A stretch of 64,000 bases of DNA from Tenodera sinensis (Eukaryota > Arthropoda > Insecta > Mantodea > Mantidae), in contig CM060964.1 of the NCBI GenBank assembly GCA_030765045.1, forward strand, positions 171,024,719 to 171,088,718. The letters are read 5' to 3'. The translations under genes and the position numbers were made by a program. How positions within the stretch are numbered: position 1 is the stretch's first letter; each line of letters begins with the position of its first letter. Positions 63,367-64,000 of this stretch are shown one piece after another. Under the pieces are notes generated by a model that was not told the DNA's origin, ran no database searches, and saw nothing but the letters and a program-made list of their open reading frames with translations.

Positions 63367-64000
63367 GAACAGTATAGAAATATCAAATAGCTATATATCA
63401 TGTCCTACATTTTCTAAATTCCACTACTCTTATAATGGAATGTAAACTACAGACCTTATATTTCTTTAAATTTGCGCTCTTTACTTACTATACGTCCGAA
63501 CAATAAACGTCAGTTGTGAATTAATACTTCACACATGTTCATAGCAGTCTCCTCCCCAGTCCAAGTGAATCCTCACGATGCACTGTTAGTAAGGTATTTA
63601 TGAAATCACTTTTTATTTAAATATCATTCTTAAACCAAATTAGTTCAATGCACAATATTTCAAAGATTTTGAAGATTTTCTTTTTTGTATGTGTTTTTAA
63701 GTCACCCTTTGCTAATTAAGCACACATTTAAAAATATTAGCCCCTAAAGGGGGCCCGTGTTATGTTTTGACTGAACCTTAAGAATAATATGTAAGACTGC
63801 AATGTTTGTACTTAAAAATTTCACAAACATGAAAATTCTAATACATAATCTTTACTATAGCAATTTTCATATAATACAGTATGTGAACATACAGAAATGA
63901 AATATTTAATCAACAGCTAAATAATCATTTCAGACCAAAAAGAAAAAGACAGATCATTTAATATCTTGTTTAGGGACAACAAAAATAATTTAGAGAACAT
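63367..64000 (-). other. Inner right part of the decayed long-TIR transposon; no gene
   Basis: From about 63500 the sequence follows 12915-13410 of the intact element (caataaac, ttagttcaatgcacaatatt, agcccctaaagggggcc against cccctaaaaggggcc). The piece 63367-63500 has no counterpart there. The inverted repeat would follow beyond the window. Confidence 0.65.

Larger units (their letters stand above)
51540..64000 (-). mobile_element. Decayed second copy of the long-TIR transposon, split by nested insertions, runs off the window
   Basis: Sequence homologous to 10500-13400 appears in the same order and orientation in several pieces: 51540-52355, 54674-54989, 63070-63202 and 63500-64000. The gaps are filled by a Gypsy element, a Jockey-like LINE and a SINE. 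The last piece (for example ttagttcaatgcacaatatt at 63641-63660) matches 13058-13075 and the region after it. The right inverted repeat would lie beyond 64000. Left-repeat remnants such as gattaaataactgaac and agctgattgagtgtcat lie at 51540-51700. Confidence 0.8.

Overview
This is eukaryotic genomic DNA, AT-rich and crowded with transposable elements, almost certainly from an arthropod and probably an insect with a large genome. The reasons are spliced exons with GT-AG borders, tRNA-derived SINEs, and arthropod-type LINEs, hAT, piggyBac, mariner-like, Ty3/Gypsy and Penelope-like elements. A polyneopteran-type host is only a guess from repeat style.

The one clear host gene is Sec31 (COPII outer-coat subunit), on the + strand. 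Four phase-compatible internal exons are visible (3090-3215, 7176-7263, 33893-34047, 35531-35681). They encode the region between the N-terminal beta-propeller and the alpha-solenoid. The intron between exons two and three is about 26.6 kb, and the intron after exon four has no recognisable end before 64000. Everything else lies in these introns or downstream and is mostly mobile DNA.

Layout. 1-7.3 kb: Sec31 exons one and two, with a decayed hAT (5659-7066). 7.7-10 kb: LINE 3' end, SINE pieces and a 35-bp tandem repeat. 10.0-14.0 kb: a 4-kb DNA transposon with ~580-bp inverted repeats and an intact 687-codon transposase-like gene. 15.4-18.1 kb: a broken Gypsy pol, itself broken by a mariner-like fragment and a Penelope tail. 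18.2-22.2 kb: a LINE with ORF1 but no ORF2, a hairpin MITE, and a 1.85-kb non-autonomous DNA transposon with a 4-bp target duplication. 25.4-32.6 kb: LINE and Penelope fragments, a hAT with a CGGBP1-like transposase, and a dimeric SINE with a perfect 13-bp duplication. 33.9-35.7 kb: Sec31 exons three and four with a LINE fragment between them.

36.2-48.1 kb is one minus-strand LINE split by a piggyBac (TTAA), a hAT (8-bp duplication; it contains a truncated LINE and a Penelope element), a SINE and a 64-bp retroposon. Removing the insertions rejoins the LINE text at single codons.

49.7-64.0 kb is a second nest. A decayed relative of the 4-kb transposon is split by a Gypsy element with two LTRs, by a Jockey-like LINE (which carries a mariner-like element and a second copy of the 1.85-kb transposon), and by a SINE.

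Most mobile-element genes carry stops or frameshifts. The 687-codon gene is the only long intact one, but it appears to have lost one catalytic acidic residue. I found no CRISPR array, rRNA or functional tRNA gene.
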